Shown here piece by piece: positions 8,117 to 15,575 of a stretch of DNA of 64,000 nucleotides. Every line of letters begins with the position of its first letter. Positions within the stretch are counted from its first letter, which is position 1. Where the stretch lies: positions 1-64,000 of the forward strand of contig NZ_RHHV01000017.1 in NCBI RefSeq assembly GCF_003710905.1, in the 5' to 3' direction. Both the position numbers and the translations under genes were made by a program. A model generated the notes under the pieces. That model searched no databases, was not told the origin of the DNA, and saw nothing but the letters and a program-made list of their open reading frames with translations. The DNA comes from Brevibacillus parabrevis. Its GTDB lineage: Bacteria; Bacillota; Bacilli; Brevibacillales; Brevibacillaceae.

Positions 8117-9097
8117 TTAGTTCAATGCTACTTTCAATGTTTCCATATTGTCACGCATGATGGACAAATAATCACGGCCTGCCTTCACATCGTCCTCTGT
8201 CAGACCTTCAAGCGGATTGAGCGTAGCTGTCTTCACGCCCGCTTCCTTCGCAATCACTTCCGCCACTTTGGGAGAGACAAGCGTTTCAAACATGACGTAG
8301 GAAATGTTGTGCTCCTTCACATGCTCGACCAAGCTTTTCAGCTCGCCCGGAGATGGTTCGTCGGCCGGGTTCAATCCGGAAATTGCCACCTGTTCCAGAC
8401 CATATCGCTTCGCCAAATAGGAAAAGGCGCTATGCGAAGTCATAAATTCCTTTTTGGGAGCCGCTGAAACCATTGTGTTGAAATCTTGATCCAGCTTATC
8501 CAAATCAGCAGCCAGCTGCGCAAAGTTCTTTTCAAAATCGGCAGCATGCGCCTGATCTTTTTGCGCCAGCGTATTTTTCACTTTTTCCGCCTGCGCCTTC
8601 AGCTTCATCGGGTCCAGCCATACGTGCGGGTCAAATTCCCCGTGGTCATGGTCGTGCTCCTCTTTTGCATGCTCTTCGGTCGCAGCTTCTCCCTCATGCT
8701 CGTGTTCATCCTCGGAGGCTTTCAGCAAATCGAGTCCTTCCGAGGCGTTGACGATCACTGTCTTGTTTTTGTCGAGGTTGCTGACGGCTTTATCCACCCA
8801 CAGCTCCAAACCGCTGCCGTTGTAGGCGAAAACGTCTGCGTTCGCCAATGCTACCATGTCTTTGGCAGTCGGCTCGTAGTCGTGTGGTTCTACGCCCAAG
8901 GGGATCATGTTGGTCACTTCTACATGCTCTCCCCCGATGCGTTTGGCTACGTATTCCAATGGATATATGGTTGTATATACTTTCGGCTTGGCATCGCCCC
9001 CGGATTGAGGGGTGCTTGTCGTCTGCTCAGCTGCACCGCATCCGGCAATACTGACAGCCGTAACGAGGCTCAGGATCGCCAACAGGCTCTTTTTCAT
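8117..9097 (-). CDS. znuA: Zinc-binding lipoprotein of the ZnuABC transporter
   Basis: 326 residues. Signal peptide with lipobox SIAGC at residues 17-21, so a membrane-anchored extracellular lipoprotein. Cluster A-I metal-binding fold: YTTIYPLEYV, conserved metal histidines in EPHDYEPT and FDPHVWLDP, and a charged histidine-rich loop (EDEHEHEGE..EEHDHDHGE) typical of zinc-specific members rather than manganese ones. The start is the ATG nine bases after AGGAGG. It has a strong promoter with two Zur-box-like sites and is followed by a terminator before znuC. Confidence 0.93.
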   Translation of the reverse strand: MKKSLLAILSLVTAVSIAGCGAAEQTTSTPQSGGDAKPKVYTTIYPLEYVAKRIGGEHVEVTNMIPLGVEPHDYEPTAKDMVALANADVFAYNGSGLELWVDKAVSNLDKNKTVIVNASEGLDLLKASEDEHEHEGEAATEEHAKEEHDHDHGEFDPHVWLDPMKLKAQAEKVKNTLAQKDQAHAADFEKNFAQLAADLDKLDQDFNTMVSAAPKKEFMTSHSAFSYLAKRYGLEQVAISGLNPADEPSPGELKSLVEHVKEHNISYVMFETLVSPKVAEVIAKEAGVKTATLNPLEGLTEDDVKAGRDYLSIMRDNMETLKVALN

Positions 9098-9119
9098 CTC
9101 TATGTTCCTCCTACCCAAT

Positions 9120-9134
9120 TCAAAATGATTCCGA
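9120..9134 (-). promoter_or_regulatory. Putative Zur box, downstream of the znuA promoter
   Basis: Minus strand TCGGAATCATTTTGA matches the Bacillus Zur box TCGTAATNATTACGA at 11 of 14 defined positions. It lies between the -10 box and the ribosome binding site of znuA. Confidence 0.6.
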
Positions 9135-9156
9135 TTTAGTTGCTTGATCGTTTTTC

Positions 9157-9185
9157 ATTATACGGACAGTGACCCAAAAAGTAAA
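9157..9185 (-). promoter_or_regulatory. znuA promoter
   Basis: Minus-strand -35 TTTACT (9180-9185), 17-bp spacer, perfect -10 TATAAT (9157-9162). Confidence 0.7.
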
Positions 9186-9200
9186 TAGGATTTATTACGA
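9186..9200 (-). promoter_or_regulatory. Putative Zur box, upstream of the znuA promoter
   Basis: Minus strand TCGTAATAAATCCTA matches the Zur box at 11 of 14 positions, including a perfect left half TCGTAAT. It abuts the -35 box of znuA and also lies upstream of the divergent PCYCGC lipoprotein gene. Confidence 0.55.
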
Positions 9201-9290
9201 TTTAATTGTCATATGTTTGCATCGCCGATCGCAGCTACACAATTTCTCCATGTCGTTATGATAAGATATAAGGCGGGAGGTATGTCCAAA

Positions 9291-9782
9291 ATGAAACGTC
9301 AATCATGGTTGGCCATAAGCATTTTTGCCGCAGCCCTGCTCACTGGTTGTGGCGCGACTGATCAAGCTGATCAGGATCACGCGAATCACGCAAATCACGC
9401 TCCTAACGGCGACCTGCAAGAACTGACAGCTTCTGTTGATCAGCTGCCGAAGTTTCTCGATAATCAGGACCCCGTCATCATCGAATCGTACAAAATCGCA
9501 GGGGCAAACCGCGAACTGCTCAAATCGATCCCTTGCTATTGCGGTTGCGGCGAAAGCGCTGGACACATGCACAACGGCAACTGCTTTATCAAAGAGGAAA
9601 AGTCGGACGGCTCGATCGTCTGGGATGACCATGGCACGCGCTGCGGTGTCTGCATGGAGATTGCCGTGATTTCGTCCAAGCTGAAACAGGCTGGCAAATC
9701 GACAAAAGAAATCCGCGAGTACATCGACAACAACTACAAAGAAGGCTACGGAAAACCGACGCCCACCCCTATGCCCTCCTGA
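9291..9782 (+). CDS. PCYCGC-motif lipoprotein
   Basis: 163 residues. Lipoprotein signal peptide with lipobox LLTGC at about residues 16-20. The mature part begins with a histidine-rich stretch (DHANHANHAPN), then carries PCYCGCGESAGHMHNGNCF and later CGVCMEIA; this arrangement defines the PCYCGC family (Pfam PF13798), whose function is not established. The cysteines and histidines could bind metal or haem-like cofactors. It is divergent from znuA and shares the region with the two Zur-box-like sites, which hints at a role in metal handling. Start: ATG ten bases after GGAGG; an earlier ATG is too close to it. Confidence 0.8.
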   Translation: MKRQSWLAISIFAAALLTGCGATDQADQDHANHANHAPNGDLQELTASVDQLPKFLDNQDPVIIESYKIAGANRELLKSIPCYCGCGESAGHMHNGNCFIKEEKSDGSIVWDDHGTRCGVCMEIAVISSKLKQAGKSTKEIREYIDNNYKEGYGKPTPTPMPS

Positions 9783-9807
9783 AATCCAGCCTTTTTCTAT
9801 TCCTGAC

Positions 9808-9838
9808 AAAGCTTCCTTAAAACTGGAAGCTTTTTTTG
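9808..9838 (+). terminator. Terminator of the PCYCGC lipoprotein gene
   Basis: Stem AAAGCTTCC/GGAAGCTTT with an 8-nt loop and a run of seven T residues. Confidence 0.85.
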
Positions 9839-9867
9839 TTGTACAAGACAGGAAATGTGATTACAAT
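9839..9867 (+). promoter_or_regulatory. padR-SEDS operon promoter
   Basis: -35 TTGTAC (9839-9844) and -10 TACAAT (9862-9867) with a 17-bp spacer, immediately after the upstream terminator. Confidence 0.65.
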
Positions 9868-9877
9868 TATACCTAGA

Positions 9878-9900
9878 TATTCGATGCATCTATATTCGAT
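9878..9900. repeat. Direct repeat, candidate PadR operator
   Basis: ATATTCGAT occurs twice (9878-9886, 9892-9900) with GCATCT between, just downstream of the promoter and 16 bp before the padR start. The position suits autoregulation by the PadR protein; binding is inferred only. Confidence 0.45.
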
Positions 9901-9916
9901 ACAAAAGGAGATTCCT

Positions 9917-10252
9917 ATGGCGATCAACAAGGAATTGATGAAAGGCAGCACGGTCATCCTGGTTCTCACCTTGCTCGAACAAAAGCCGATGTATGGCTAC
10001 GAAATGATCAAGGCGATGGAAAAAAGCTCGAATGGGGTGCTGACGTTGAAGGAAGGCACGCTTTATCCGATCCTGCACACCCTGGAGTCGGAGGGGAAGG
10101 TCGAGGCGTTTTGGAGCGAAGGTGAGGGCGAGCGGAAACGCAAATATTATCAAATCACGCCCGAAGGCAAGCGGCATCTCAAAGACAAGAAACAGGAGTG
10201 GATCTCTTTTCGCACCGCAGTAGACGGAGTGTTGGGCGGTGAGCCGACGTGA
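9917..10252 (+). CDS. PadR-family transcriptional regulator
   Basis: 111 residues, a winged-helix repressor of the short PadR class. LLEQKPMYGYEMIKAM, LKEGTLYPILHTLE and RKYYQITPEGKRHL match the three conserved PadR segments. Start ATG chosen by GGAG six bases upstream. Its stop codon overlaps the GTG start of the next gene, so the two are translationally coupled. PadR proteins of this kind often sit next to membrane proteins with an N-terminal helical domain and sense an unknown ligand or envelope state. Autoregulation through the adjacent direct repeat is likely but not shown. Confidence 0.88.
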   Translation: MAINKELMKGSTVILVLTLLEQKPMYGYEMIKAMEKSSNGVLTLKEGTLYPILHTLESEGKVEAFWSEGEGERKRKYYQITPEGKRHLKDKKQEWISFRTAVDGVLGGEPT

Positions 10253-11538
10253 GTCAACCAGACAAAATCGCCCGTTACATAGATGAAGTCTGCAAGCAAA
10301 TAGCCAGCAAAGAGGTTCATCCCGCAATCCGGTTGGAGCTGGAGGGTCATTTTGCCGAAAAGATAGCGGATTACCGCGACGCTGGACACACCAAAGAAGC
10401 TGCCACCGCCCAAGCTATTGCCGAGATGGGTGATCCCGTCTCAATCGGACGCCAGCTGCACGAAACCCACAAACCGCGTATGGAATGGAGCATTGTGGCG
10501 ATGGTTGCCGTTCTGCTCGGCGTCGGGCTGCTCACCATGTTCTCGCTGCAAACAGCCATGGGCAACGAAAAACTGGTCGAGCAAAAATGGATCGGCATGC
10601 TGATTGGCAGCGCCCTCTTTTTGCTTGTGCTTTTTTCCGATTACAGCAAGCTGAAAAAGTACAGCCGCTACCTTTATTTTGCTACGTTCATTCTCTTGCT
10701 GTTCACGCTGCGCACTGGCAAACCGATAAACGGCACGCCTTTTCTCGAAATTGGATCAACTATCGTCAATTTCATCGAGCTGAGCGTCTTTTTGTTCACG
10801 ATCGCACTGGCGGGCATCTTCGCCCAATGGAGCTGGAAGGAACGCTTCGTCACTTTGCGGGTACTTGCTTATTTCCTTCCCCCCTGCTTGCTTCTGGCAT
10901 CTTCGCACCAGACCTTTGCTGTCATCTTGTTTGTGGTTTCTCTGCTCTTTCTTTTGCTGGTTTCACCAGTCAGACGGGCTACGTTCTTGACCGTAATCGG
11001 CTTGGCAGGAGCAAGCATCGGCAGCTGCTTCTACCTGTTCGGCAACCGTTATATGCTGGAACGGTGGAGTGCGTATCTTAACCCTTATAGCGACCCGAAC
11101 GGAAGCGGTTATCTCGCCATTCAGCTCATGGCTGCCGTTCGTTCAGCCGGGTTATGGGGACAAGGCTTTGGTTCGCAACTTGAAACTGTGCCGCTTCCTG
11201 AAACTGATTTTGTTTTTGCCTACATGATCTACAGCTTTGGTCTAATGACAGGTGCAGCGCTGTTCGCCATCGGCCTTTTATTGGTCAGCCGCTGGATACG
11301 TGCCATCAATCGGGTAAAAGATACATACGGCTCTCTGTTGTTGACCGGGATTGCCGTACTCATCTTCCTCCCCTACTTCTGGAGCATGTTTATGACAACG
11401 GGCCTGCTGCCGCCAGCACCGATCAGTTTGCCGCTGATCAGTCACGGGAATGCTCACCTCATTTTGAACATGGTTTTGCTGGGGATGGCCCTGAACGTTT
11501 ACCGTCGAAAAGACATCCAGCCCCTCGCACAGTCCTAA
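10249..11538 (+). CDS. SEDS-family (FtsW/RodA/SpoVE-like) protein with an N-terminal HAAS-like domain
   Basis: 429 residues. Residues 1-75 form a soluble helical domain (LELEGHFAEKIADYRDAG, EAATAQAIAEMGDP) of the type found beside PadR regulators. Residues 79-425 hold about ten membrane segments and SEDS signatures: PYSDPNGSGYLAIQL, LWGQGFG, LPETDFVFAYM (the TDF aspartate aligns with the catalytic residue of RodA), and a diverged form of the TG..LP.ISYGGSS motif (SLPLISHGNAHL). SEDS proteins polymerise glycan strands from lipid II. The GTG start overlaps the padR stop. Whether it is an active polymerase or a stress-induced paralogue is unknown; the main rodA, ftsW and spoVE genes are not in this window. 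Confidence 0.8.
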   Translation: MSQPDKIARYIDEVCKQIASKEVHPAIRLELEGHFAEKIADYRDAGHTKEAATAQAIAEMGDPVSIGRQLHETHKPRMEWSIVAMVAVLLGVGLLTMFSLQTAMGNEKLVEQKWIGMLIGSALFLLVLFSDYSKLKKYSRYLYFATFILLLFTLRTGKPINGTPFLEIGSTIVNFIELSVFLFTIALAGIFAQWSWKERFVTLRVLAYFLPPCLLLASSHQTFAVILFVVSLLFLLLVSPVRRATFLTVIGLAGASIGSCFYLFGNRYMLERWSAYLNPYSDPNGSGYLAIQLMAAVRSAGLWGQGFGSQLETVPLPETDFVFAYMIYSFGLMTGAALFAIGLLLVSRWIRAINRVKDTYGSLLLTGIAVLIFLPYFWSMFMTTGLLPPAPISLPLISHGNAHLILNMVLLGMALNVYRRKDIQPLAQS

Positions 11539-11571
11539 GCCTGGCACCATCTAATTACACTTGGAAAAAAC

Positions 11572-11609
11572 AAAGGGAACAAAGCTCATGACCAGCTCTG
11601 TTCCCTTTT
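11572..11609. terminator. Bidirectional terminator, SEDS gene / nadA
   Basis: Long stem AAAGGGAACAAAGCT with AGCTCTGTTCCCTTT (one mismatch), with T-rich tracts on both strands; serves convergent genes. Confidence 0.8.
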
Positions 11610-11620
11610 ATTGTTTGCCA

Positions 11621-12565
11621 TTACGCCGGAGCTACTTCCAGCATGCGCTCCAAAGACGCGCGCGCTGCGTCGGCAACATCTTTTGGCACATAAATTTCCG
11701 GTTTCATCGTTTCCAGCGCTTCGACGCATTTTTTCAGGTTGTTTACCTTCATATTCGGGCAAACGAGGTATTTGGAGGCGAAAATAAACGTTTTGTCCGG
11801 GCTGTCCTTTTCCAGCATGTAGCGCGTGCCGTCCTCGGTCCCGATAATGAACTCCTTGTGGGACGATTCGCGGCAGTATTTGAGGATTCCCGTAGTCGAA
11901 CCTACGTAGTCAGCCAAAGAAACGACCTCTGGGCGACATTCTGGATGGACGACAACCACTGCCTCCGGATGCTGCTGCTTCAACGTCATGATGTCTTCTA
12001 CGGACAACTGGTCATGCGTGTTGCAGTAGCCTTCCCAGATGATCATTTTTTTGTCTGTGAACTGGGATACGTAGTGGCCCAGATTTTTGTCCGGCACCCA
12101 AATGATCTCCTCGCTGTCCACCGATTCGATCACCCGCTTGGCGTTGGACGACGTACAGCAGATGTAAGTCTCTGCCTTGACGTCGGCAGATGTGTTGATA
12201 TACGCCACTACTTTTGCGTTCGGATGCTGTGCTTTCAACTTGCGCAGCCCTTCCACGTTCACCATGTCCGCCATCGGACAGCCTGCACGTTCATCAGGGA
12301 TGATTACCGTCTTTTGGGGATTGAGAATTTTTGCACTTTCTCCCATGAAGTGAACTCCGCAGAACAAAATCACATCTGCATCGGTTTCTTTCGCTTTTTG
12401 CGCCAGACCAAAAGAGTCGCCAATGAAGTCCGCTACTTCCTGAATCTCGGGGCGTTGGTAAAAGTGGGCAAGAATGATGGCGTTCCGTTCTTTCTTCAAC
12501 TGCATCAGTCGTTCACGTAACTCAGCGTTGCGCTGGGCTTTTTTTTCTAACGCTAAAGCGTCCAT
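11621..12565 (-). CDS. nadA: Quinolinate synthase
   Basis: 314 residues. A [4Fe-4S] enzyme that condenses iminoaspartate with dihydroxyacetone phosphate to quinolinate, the step between NadB and NadC. ILAHFYQRPEIQEVADFIGD is the conserved N-terminal motif. Candidate cluster ligands are the cysteines in FCGVHFMGESA, CCTSSNAKR and HPECRPEV. It stands alone behind a strong promoter instead of in a nadBCA operon, but is close to nadB-nadC. Confidence 0.95.
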   Translation of the reverse strand: MDALALEKKAQRNAELRERLMQLKKERNAIILAHFYQRPEIQEVADFIGDSFGLAQKAKETDADVILFCGVHFMGESAKILNPQKTVIIPDERAGCPMADMVNVEGLRKLKAQHPNAKVVAYINTSADVKAETYICCTSSNAKRVIESVDSEEIIWVPDKNLGHYVSQFTDKKMIIWEGYCNTHDQLSVEDIMTLKQQHPEAVVVVHPECRPEVVSLADYVGSTTGILKYCRESSHKEFIIGTEDGTRYMLEKDSPDKTFIFASKYLVCPNMKVNNLKKCVEALETMKPEIYVPKDVADAARASLERMLEVAPA

Positions 12566-12604
12566 GGAAAAAATCCCCCTACGGTGGTGTCATAATTTAC
12601 GGTC

Positions 12605-12633
12605 ATTGTAAGCTGATTACTTGGTCTTGTCAA
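12605..12633 (-). promoter_or_regulatory. nadA promoter
   Basis: Minus-strand perfect -35 TTGACA (12628-12633), 17-bp spacer, -10 TACAAT (12605-12610), about 40 bp upstream of the nadA start. Confidence 0.75.
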
Positions 12634-12693
12634 TGTAAGCGTTGTTACATGATTTGCCGATCCTTGCCTTTTCGCGAAAGACACGGAAACAAA

Positions 12694-12722
12694 AGGCTCA
12701 TACCCGAAAAGGATATGAGCCT
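12694..12722 (-). terminator. Terminator of the siderophore-uptake operon
   Basis: Minus-strand stem AGGCTCATATCC/GGGTATGAGCCT with a TTTTC loop and trailing TTTG, after the esterase gene. Confidence 0.75.
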
Positions 12723-12740
12723 CGTTCTTGTCGCTCTTGT

Positions 12741-13496
12741 TTATTTTGCCCGAAACAACCATTGCAGGGCGTCTGGAACATATTGCACTCCCAGGTCAAA
12801 CGAGTGAAACTCGCTCTCGTAAATCACCTGTCGCACGGTGCTCTCTGTAAAACCGTTTTGCAACAAATGTTCGTACACCTTTTTGCTGTTTGGCACCATC
12901 CATTGCTGTCCATTCGTACGGGTGGCCCCTTCGGCGTGGCCCAGGTTCATGTACAGGCGCTGGCCAGTACCCTCAATCGTCAGTTGCTCCAGCCACTCGA
13001 TAATGCCCGGGAACCAGAACGATCCGGAAAAGCTCCCGATCCGCCCGAAAATATCGGGGTAGGATAAGGCGGTGTAGACCGAAATCAGTCCTCCCAGAGA
13101 AAAGCCCATGATTCCCGTATGTTCTTTTTCCGGCAACGTACGATATCGACCGTCGATATACGGCTTCAGCTCGTGCGCGAGAAACTGAGCGTAGACAGAG
13201 GCGCTGCCTCCAAACATTTTGCCTGGCTCAAACACGTTTGGTGAAACAAACGGCGTGTATTCGTCGTTGCGATCAAAAGAAGCCACTCCGACGAAAATGA
13301 AGCCTGGCAACTCGCCCTGCGCCGTCAGCTCTCGCACTCTCAGCAGCGTGTCGCTATCTTTTGGCTCAATCAAATCGCCGCTGTCTTGCAAATAAATCAC
13401 GGGATAGTGCTGATCGCTGTCCGCATAGCCGTCAGGCAAGTAAACCAGCAACTGTCTATCGTTAAACGTATCGTGGATCACGCTAGGCTGACTCAT
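12741..13496 (-). CDS. Siderophore esterase-like alpha/beta hydrolase (BesA/Fes family)
   Basis: 251 residues. Nucleophile elbow GFSLGG at about residue 121 with the catalytic serine; candidate catalytic His in YESEFHSFD near the C-terminus. N-terminal RQLLVYLPDGY and the DRNDEYTPF segment match the esterase D / enterobactin-esterase group that includes B. subtilis BesA, which hydrolyses ferric bacillibactin in the cytoplasm to free iron. It is 41 bp downstream of a substrate-binding-protein frame with a Fur box, an order like besA-feu-btr in B. subtilis. The exact siderophore is not known. Confidence 0.78.
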   Translation of the reverse strand: MSQPSVIHDTFNDRQLLVYLPDGYADSDQHYPVIYLQDSGDLIEPKDSDTLLRVRELTAQGELPGFIFVGVASFDRNDEYTPFVSPNVFEPGKMFGGSASVYAQFLAHELKPYIDGRYRTLPEKEHTGIMGFSLGGLISVYTALSYPDIFGRIGSFSGSFWFPGIIEWLEQLTIEGTGQRLYMNLGHAEGATRTNGQQWMVPNSKKVYEHLLQNGFTESTVRQVIYESEFHSFDLGVQYVPDALQWLFRAK

Positions 13497-13537
13497 CTGA
13501 GTCTCTCCTCTCCGTCAGTGCGATTGATTTCTCGGTG

Positions 13538-14575
13538 CTATTCCGAAAGAACCCGGAGCAGCTCCTTCGTCGTATACTCAACCGCCAACGGACCTTTTGT
13601 GCTGATTGAGACATCCAGCGGATATACGTGCTTGGCTTTGACTGCTTTCAGCGAGTTCCAGACTTTGCTTTTGTTCAACTCGGCGAGCGTAGTATCTACG
13701 TTGTCCAAGTAATCGACGAGGAAAATGTAATCGGGATCAAGCACAGTCACGCCTTCCAGCGACACAACATCGCCCTCCAGCTTGTACTGGCCGGGAGGTT
13801 TGAGTCCCAGTCCTGATTTGTCATCAAAAGCGTAGGACACGTCATTGTCGTCCAGCACGTAAAAAGTGTTGCCGTCTCCCGAAGCGCGCAGGAACGTCAC
13901 GGTCTTGTCTTTTTTCGCAGCCATCTTGCCTCTCGCTTCAGCCATCAGCGCTTCCAGCTTTGTAATGTATTCCTCGGCCAATTGCTCTTTGCCAATCAGC
14001 TTGGCGTATTCACGAAGCGTCTGTGCCCAAGTCCGTTCCTCGGTATTGTTAATCATGGCAACGGTCGAAATATGGCTCAAATCTTCGTAAACGTCGTTAT
14101 GCGTACCGGAAAAGGCGACAATCAAATCTGGCTCAAGCTCCGTCATCAATTCCAGATTCGGCGTGGTCACTTCCCCGATGTCTTTGACAGAAGCCGTTTT
14201 GGCATAAGGCTTCAACGTCTCAAACGAACCCAGCATGCGCTCAGCCAAAGTAGAAGCGATCGGCGGAGTCTCCAGGGCAAAGAAATATTCCATCATGCCG
14301 AAATGAGTAACGACAACGCGCTGCGGCTGTTTGGCAATCACCACTTCTTTCCCTGTCGCATCGACATATGTTCTCGGCCATTGCTGCTTGGCCGATTGCG
14401 GACTAGCTGTAGTGGACGCGGAGGTAGCTACTTCTGTTGACTGCTGGGTCGACTGTGGAGGACTGCTGTTGACTGCCCCTCCATTGCCGGTACCGGAGCA
14501 TGCGCTCAAAAGCAGGGCAAGCCCCAGCATAAGTTTATGCATTTTGCCTTTTGTTCCGTTTCTGAATAGCTGCAC
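13538..14575 (-). CDS. Iron-siderophore substrate-binding lipoprotein (internal start)
   Basis: Alternative product of the same frame, 345 residues from GTG 14575. The n-region is positively charged, the hydrophobic core ends in LLLSAC, and the mature part contains TYVDATGKEVVIAKQPQRVVV, the usual opening of a TroA/FecB-fold siderophore-binding domain. AAGGTGA lies eight bases before the GTG, and a sigma-A promoter with a Fur box lies just upstream. Together these support an independently made surface lipoprotein. ATG 14542 is another possible start. No permease or ATPase genes are adjacent, so it must use one encoded elsewhere. Confidence 0.65.
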   Translation of the reverse strand: MQLFRNGTKGKMHKLMLGLALLLSACSGTGNGGAVNSSPPQSTQQSTEVATSASTTASPQSAKQQWPRTYVDATGKEVVIAKQPQRVVVTHFGMMEYFFALETPPIASTLAERMLGSFETLKPYAKTASVKDIGEVTTPNLELMTELEPDLIVAFSGTHNDVYEDLSHISTVAMINNTEERTWAQTLREYAKLIGKEQLAEEYITKLEALMAEARGKMAAKKDKTVTFLRASGDGNTFYVLDDNDVSYAFDDKSGLGLKPPGQYKLEGDVVSLEGVTVLDPDYIFLVDYLDNVDTTLAELNKSKVWNSLKAVKAKHVYPLDVSISTKGPLAVEYTTKELLRVLSE

Positions 14576-15541
14576 TCTCTCTCCCTCACCTTTTCGATAA
14601 TGATTTTCATTATTAAACAGATTGTAGTAGCGGGGCGAGGTTTGAACAAGAGATGATCTTAGCCTTTTCACAGGATATTCTGAGCCTGCTTCCCAGAGTG
14701 CCGTTTCCGCTTGCTCCTTGAATTGCCCGGGTGTTACTCCCGTGTGCTTTTTGAACGCCCGGATAAAGTACCAAAGATCGCTGTACCCGACTCCTTCGGC
14801 AATAGCTTGCAAGGAAGCTTCGGTGCGCATCAGCAAAGCTTTTGCCTTGTCCAAGCGCACGCGGATCAAGTAATCAATCGGGCTGTAGCCTGTCTGTTGC
14901 TTGAATTGCTTGGACAAATACGGGACGCTGTAGCGCAGCTTTTGCGCGATGGCTTCCAGCGTAATCGGCTCGCTGTAATGGGAGTGAATGAATTGCTTGG
15001 CCTGCCAAACCAGATCGCCACTCTCTCCCCCCTCCCCCGTCTCATGCATCTGCTCCAGCAATTCGGCTACAAACAACTGGAACAAAGCTTTGGCGTAGAG
15101 CGGCTGTACAGCAGTATCGGTGACTTGTTGCCATATGTCCTGGAGTTTTTCGAGCTTGTCGAGCAACACAATCGACTGCTGTGGCACAAAGTCATACGAC
15201 AGCAGAAACCAGTTGCGCGTCTCCAAAAGGCTCTTGATTTCCTGACGGCACGGCAGAGGAATCACCGCTTTATAGAAAAGAATATAGAACTCAAATTCCG
15301 TTTTCTGGGGAACGATTTCGAGGGCATGTCCCTTTCCGCCGTGAATCACGTGGCATCCGTTAACCGAATACACGAGTTCATCCAGCAGCACTTCCGCCTG
15401 GCCACGAACAGCATAGACGAACACACTGGAAGGAAGAGAGGCATAGCTGAATATATCCGTGGGCTGCACAATTTGATGACGCACATCCATGACTTTTACG
15501 GAAGCATGATTCCATAGATTCACTAACTCGTTTCGCCTCAT
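13538..15541 (-). CDS. AraC-type regulator joined in frame to a siderophore-binding lipoprotein
   Basis: Continuous frame of 667 residues. Residues 1-160 are an AraC-type sensory domain; about 175-285 carry the two helix-turn-helix motifs (LEAIAQKLRYSVPYLSKQF and LQAIAEGVGYSDLWYFIRAF). Residues 334-348 read MHKLMLGLALLLSAC, a lipoprotein signal peptide with lipobox, then a Ser/Thr/Gln linker and a FeuA/BtuF-type binding domain to the end. B. subtilis Btr also joins AraC and a binding domain, but there the binding domain is cytoplasmic and no signal peptide is expected. Here the DNA between the halves also holds a promoter, Fur box and start site, so the frame probably encodes two proteins. 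Start ATG 15541 has GAGAGGTGA upstream. Confidence 0.75.
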   Translation of the reverse strand: MRRNELVNLWNHASVKVMDVRHQIVQPTDIFSYASLPSSVFVYAVRGQAEVLLDELVYSVNGCHVIHGGKGHALEIVPQKTEFEFYILFYKAVIPLPCRQEIKSLLETRNWFLLSYDFVPQQSIVLLDKLEKLQDIWQQVTDTAVQPLYAKALFQLFVAELLEQMHETGEGGESGDLVWQAKQFIHSHYSEPITLEAIAQKLRYSVPYLSKQFKQQTGYSPIDYLIRVRLDKAKALLMRTEASLQAIAEGVGYSDLWYFIRAFKKHTGVTPGQFKEQAETALWEAGSEYPVKRLRSSLVQTSPRYYNLFNNENHYRKGEGERVQLFRNGTKGKMHKLMLGLALLLSACSGTGNGGAVNSSPPQSTQQSTEVATSASTTASPQSAKQQWPRTYVDATGKEVVIAKQPQRVVVTHFGMMEYFFALETPPIASTLAERMLGSFETLKPYAKTASVKDIGEVTTPNLELMTELEPDLIVAFSGTHNDVYEDLSHISTVAMINNTEERTWAQTLREYAKLIGKEQLAEEYITKLEALMAEARGKMAAKKDKTVTFLRASGDGNTFYVLDDNDVSYAFDDKSGLGLKPPGQYKLEGDVVSLEGVTVLDPDYIFLVDYLDNVDTTLAELNKSKVWNSLKAVKAKHVYPLDVSISTKGPLAVEYTTKELLRVLSE
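14596..14614. promoter_or_regulatory. Fur box inside the AraC/lipoprotein frame
   Basis: GATAATGATTTTCATTATT matches the 19-bp Fur consensus at 16 positions. It directly follows the -10 box of the internal promoter, which should allow iron-dependent repression of the lipoprotein and esterase genes. Confidence 0.75.
14621..14649 (-). promoter_or_regulatory. Internal promoter for the lipoprotein-esterase unit
   Basis: Minus-strand -35 TTGTTC (14644-14649), 17-bp spacer, -10 TACAAT (14621-14626), located inside the coding frame at the end of the AraC part. Confidence 0.65.
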
Positions 15542-15575
15542 GCGAATCACCTCTCCCTGCCAGATCACTACGCTC

